64,000 bases of DNA from Natribaculum breve. GTDB taxonomy: Archaea; Halobacteriota; Halobacteria; Halobacteriales; Natrialbaceae. The translations under genes were made by a program, and so were the position numbers. The stretch is from contig NZ_CP095390.1 of NCBI RefSeq assembly GCF_023008585.1, forward strand, positions 1,798,001-1,862,000, read 5' to 3'. Below are positions 61,435-64,000 of the stretch, one piece after another. The notes beneath the pieces are model-generated. The model was not told the DNA's origin and did not search any database. It worked only from the letters and a program-made list of their open reading frames with translations. Within the stretch, counting starts at the first letter, position 1. Every line of letters starts with the position of its first letter.

Positions 61435-63237
61435 CTATCGCTTCCGGTTTCTGGCGTCTTCCTGGTAGACGTTCCCCTGTGGGACGAGGTAGGTCTCCGT
61501 GTACTCCTCGCCGCCCGCGTAGTCGACACCCGGCTGGATGTGCGGGTACGGCCCGTCGGCGGGCGTGTTCTGGACGTCGCCGCCGTCTTCCGGCGTCTGC
61601 ACCAGGCCCATGACCTCGTAGTCGACGGGGGAGTTGTTCTCGAGGTAGTCGACGAGGACGTCGACTGGGATCGTGCCCTGCTCGATCTCGACGTTCCGGA
61701 ACGGGAACCCGCAGTTTCCGAGGTCGCGTTTCGGATCGCCCGGTCGCCGCAGGGTCGCGACGGTGTACGACTCGTCCGGATCCATCGGTTCACCGTCGAC
61801 GGTCATCTCGACGAGACGACGCCCACGTTTCGCCGTCGGATCGACGGTGACCTCGACGTTCGAGGAGTAGTTACGCAGGCGGCCGTCCTCCTGGTCGTAG
61901 ACGTAGGGCGTGAAGTTGTCGATGAGGAACTCCTCCATGTGGTTCATGATCTGCTGGCCGTAGGCGTCGCCTTTCGCCACCGGCGCAGTCATCGGGAAGA
62001 ACGTGTAGAGGTCCCCGATCGTGATCTCGCCCTCCGGGATGGCCGCGCCGTACCGGAAGCCGTGGGAGATCGCCAGGTCGGCATCAAGGTACTCCTTCAG
62101 CGCGTCGTTGTACATCGTGTTCCACGCGCTCTCGAGGAACGACTGCCGGTAGAGGGGCTTTTTCGTCTCGCCGACGACCGTGTCGATCGGCCGATCGAGC
62201 GTGCCGTTTCCGCGTTCGAAGTGGACGTCTTCGGCGAGGAACGGCTCGCGGATCTCCTCGACCGTCCGTTCGGCCGCCGGGTCCGGTTCCGGCGTGTACT
62301 CGTGGCCTTCGACGAGACAGTAGAGGTTGTGTCGGAACTCGGGTTCGCCGTCCCGAATGCGGACGTCGACCCGCCCGAGGCCGTCGCCCATGCCCGACTC
62401 GACGACGAGGGTGTTGGTGTCCTCGACGACGATGGGTTCGTGCGTGTACTCGTGGGTGTGGGCGCTGAACATGACGTCGATGTTGTCGATGTCCTTGGCG
62501 GCCTGGACCTTCCACTGGAGTCCGATCTCGCTCACCGCGACGACGACGTCCGCGCCGTCGTCGCGTGCCATACTCGCGTACTCCTCGAGCAACGAGGGGT
62601 GTTTGGCGAACCTGTACTTGTCCGTGTAGAACAGGGGCATCATGCGGTCGACGTAGACGTTCGTCATCCCCACGACGCCGATCGTCAGACCGTTTACCTC
62701 CGTCAGTGAGTACGGGTCGAAGATGAGGTCCTCCGTGTCCCACTCGAGGAGGTTGTTGGCGAGGACGGTCGCGTCCAGCGACTCCATGAGTTCGACCATG
62801 TTGCCGTCCTCGACGGCCTCGTTGGAGTAGTCCCAGTTCCCGGGGACGTAGAAGTCGGGACGGAGGTGCTCGTTGACCGGGTCGAGCATCGACTTGCCGT
62901 TCGTGTACGTCGTGACGGCCGTCCCGTGGAAGGTGTCCCCGCTCATTACCGTGACGACGTCGTCGTCGTACGCGTCGCGGACCTCCTCGAGTTTCGCCGC
63001 GAGTCGAGGGATGCCACCGCCCTTGCGGATGACCTTGTCCTCACCGTCGAACTCGAAGTCCGGCCGCGACTTCGGGTTGTTGTAGTACACCTGGTGGCCC
63101 TCGGTCATCTGGCCATGCAGGTCGCTTACGTGCATGAACGTCACGTCGGGTTCACCGTCCGGGTCCGCCGAGACCGTATCATCGAGGCGACGCCAGTCGC
63201 CCATCGCGTCCGTGTCCAATGGCATGAAGTACCACAC
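61435..63237 (-). CDS. metallophosphatase of the 5'-nucleotidase/SoxB family
   Basis: The 600-residue protein has a two-metal N-terminal domain (HVSDLHGQ near residue 36, VMSGDTFHGTA near 101, VPGNWDYS near 131, SAHTHEYTHE near 270) and a C-terminal 5'-nucleotidase domain (DLAISHGFRYGAAIPEGEITIGDLYTFFPMT near 400). GNWD replaces the GNHE of standard nucleotidases, recalling SoxB-type thiosulfohydrolases. No export signal is evident. Neighbouring genes for sulfur anions and a molybdoenzyme support a sulfur role; a nucleotidase role is the alternative. An ATG at 63225 is possible. Confidence 0.78.
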   Translation of the reverse strand: MWYFMPLDTDAMGDWRRLDDTVSADPDGEPDVTFMHVSDLHGQMTEGHQVYYNNPKSRPDFEFDGEDKVIRKGGGIPRLAAKLEEVRDAYDDDVVTVMSGDTFHGTAVTTYTNGKSMLDPVNEHLRPDFYVPGNWDYSNEAVEDGNMVELMESLDATVLANNLLEWDTEDLIFDPYSLTEVNGLTIGVVGMTNVYVDRMMPLFYTDKYRFAKHPSLLEEYASMARDDGADVVVAVSEIGLQWKVQAAKDIDNIDVMFSAHTHEYTHEPIVVEDTNTLVVESGMGDGLGRVDVRIRDGEPEFRHNLYCLVEGHEYTPEPDPAAERTVEEIREPFLAEDVHFERGNGTLDRPIDTVVGETKKPLYRQSFLESAWNTMYNDALKEYLDADLAISHGFRYGAAIPEGEITIGDLYTFFPMTAPVAKGDAYGQQIMNHMEEFLIDNFTPYVYDQEDGRLRNYSSNVEVTVDPTAKRGRRLVEMTVDGEPMDPDESYTVATLRRPGDPKRDLGNCGFPFRNVEIEQGTIPVDVLVDYLENNSPVDYEVMGLVQTPEDGGDVQNTPADGPYPHIQPGVDYAGGEEYTETYLVPQGNVYQEDARNRKR

Positions 63238-63447
63238 TAATGCATCGATAACAGAAGGGATAAAATTTTCGCCGTCAGTGACAGGATAGAGCGTCGTCTA
63301 CTCCGCAAGCGAGTGCGTCGCGGTGACGGGAATCGCCGTCAGCCGGGTGAACGCTTACGGCGGGGCCGCCGCCAACGGGCCGAGCGAGGTCGCCGCCGGC
63401 GACGGCCGTTCGCGTGCGATCGACGTGTGAATCGCGTTGTCCAGTAC
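63238..63447. other. intergenic region between the molybdoenzyme and SoxB-like genes
   Basis: About 210 bp with no ORF of merit. A GATAAAATTTTCG stretch (63257-63269) lies 20-30 nt before the SoxB-like start and is a likely TATA box, so that gene may have its own promoter. Confidence 0.5.
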
Positions 63448-64000
63448 TCAGTCGTCGCGACGTGCCGACTGGGACTCGACGTCCCACCGCTCCGGTCGTC
63501 CGACCGGCCCGTCGACGTACCAGGCGTCGTCGTCACCGGGCGAGGTCGGCGGAGAGATCGGACGTTTGAGCCACTTCGGTCGGCGCAGTCCGTTCGGCCC
63601 CGGTGCCGGCTTTGTCTCCTCGAGCCACTCGCGGTAGATCTCCATCGACCGGTCCGTGTCGACGTAGACGTCGCCGTAGTAGTCGTCTTCTTCGGCCGGG
63701 CGGACGGTCACCTTCTGGTGCCAGCAGTGCATCCCCGAGATGGGGTCCGGATGTGGCGCGTGCGTGAGGTTCTGTGCGACGCCGCCGTCGGTCCACCAGA
63801 CGCGCTCGCTGTCGGGATCGTCGCTCTCGAAGGGTTTGATGCCCTCCACCTGACGCATTCCCCACATGCTGTTTTCGTTGTCGAGGTCGACGGTCACCTT
63901 CCCGTACGGGTCGCCGCCCTCCTCGACGTCGGTGTCGGTCTCCTCGCGGTCGACCTTCCACTGACCCATGTGGTGGCTCTGTGCGACGATGCCGGGTTTG
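63448..64000 (-). CDS. molybdopterin oxidoreductase, C-terminal part
   Basis: The gene runs off the right edge; about 183 C-terminal residues are visible. The first visible residues KPGIVAQSHHMGQWKVD are the motif of the Mo-bisMGD-binding C-terminal domain (compare SHxxGRW) of DMSO reductase-family enzymes. Further on are GKVTVDLDNENSMWG and GMHCWHQKVTVRPA. Tetrathionate, thiosulfate or polysulfide reductase catalytic subunits are candidates, given the sulfur-related neighbours. An ORF starting at 63969 is only an internal Met. Confidence 0.7.
   Translation of the reverse strand, partial: KPGIVAQSHHMGQWKVDREETDTDVEEGGDPYGKVTVDLDNENSMWGMRQVEGIKPFESDDPDSERVWWTDGGVAQNLTHAPHPDPISGMHCWHQKVTVRPAEEDDYYGDVYVDTDRSMEIYREWLEETKPAPGPNGLRRPKWLKRPISPPTSPGDDDAWYVDGPVGRPERWDVESQSARRDD

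Overview
The window is a 64 kb piece of a high-GC haloarchaeal chromosome (class Halobacteria). Supporting signs are acidic proteins rich in Asp and Glu, archaeal information-processing genes (aIF2 gamma, RNA polymerase subunit E', Spt4, ribosomal protein S6e), many AT-rich boxes about 27 nt upstream of probable leaderless starts, haloarchaeal insertion sequences, and several families known almost only from halophilic archaea (such as DUF5305, DUF5787 and DUF1102). The abundance of CTCGAG and the IS types would suit a member of the Natrialbales; that is a guess.

Layout. 1-4.0 kb: a geranylgeranyl reductase fragment, then a tightly packed minus-strand operon (aIF2 gamma, PIN protein, Rpo7, Spt4, GTP-dependent dephospho-CoA kinase, DUF2391 membrane protein). 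4.2-17.1 kb: housekeeping and stress genes, including a zinc-ribbon HTH regulator with nearby palindromes, MBL and DHH phosphoesterases, an AAA ATPase with a His-rich tail, three UspA proteins, S6e and a beta-CASP nuclease. 17.2-28.4 kb: an SRPBCC protein, a CPA2 antiporter fused to UspA domains, and a surface-protein locus (ER-type signal peptidase, DUF5305 protein, two DUF1102 proteins, a 41-aa ORF, a membrane HTH regulator and another secreted protein) whose promoters share a TATTACAAT-type box and many TTGACC heptamers. 28.5-36.6 kb: aconitase, dUTPase, membrane proteins, 6-phosphogluconate dehydrogenase, membrane-anchored ferredoxin and a MATE transporter.

36.7-46.8 kb is a decayed integrated element. 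It starts at the 3' end of tRNA-Arg(CCG) and ends just after a frameshifted tyrosine recombinase remnant, where 12 bp of the tRNA 3' end recur. It carries a pilin, two pseudogenes, a PhiH1-type repressor, small zinc-ribbon proteins and a probable nested insertion: a TnpB element in an already frameshifted gene, an IS66 element (perfect 8-bp target duplication) in the TnpB element's left end, and an ISH6 element in the IS66. The TnpB element keeps its RuvC residues and a well-folded guide-RNA-like right end.

46.8-57.2 kb: a Gln/His/Pro-repeat protein, a P1B-type ATPase in which SPW replaces the usual CPC motif, an AT-rich gene-free stretch, an NAD kinase-inositol monophosphatase fusion, an Mrp-type ATPase, DUF2299 and DUF5828-like proteins and a Bat-type HTH regulator. 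57.3-64.0 kb: a probable sulfur-compound cluster (PiT-type permease, TauE/SafE exporter, rhodanese-MBL protein, UspA protein, SoxB/5'-nucleotidase-like hydrolase and the end of a molybdopterin oxidoreductase).
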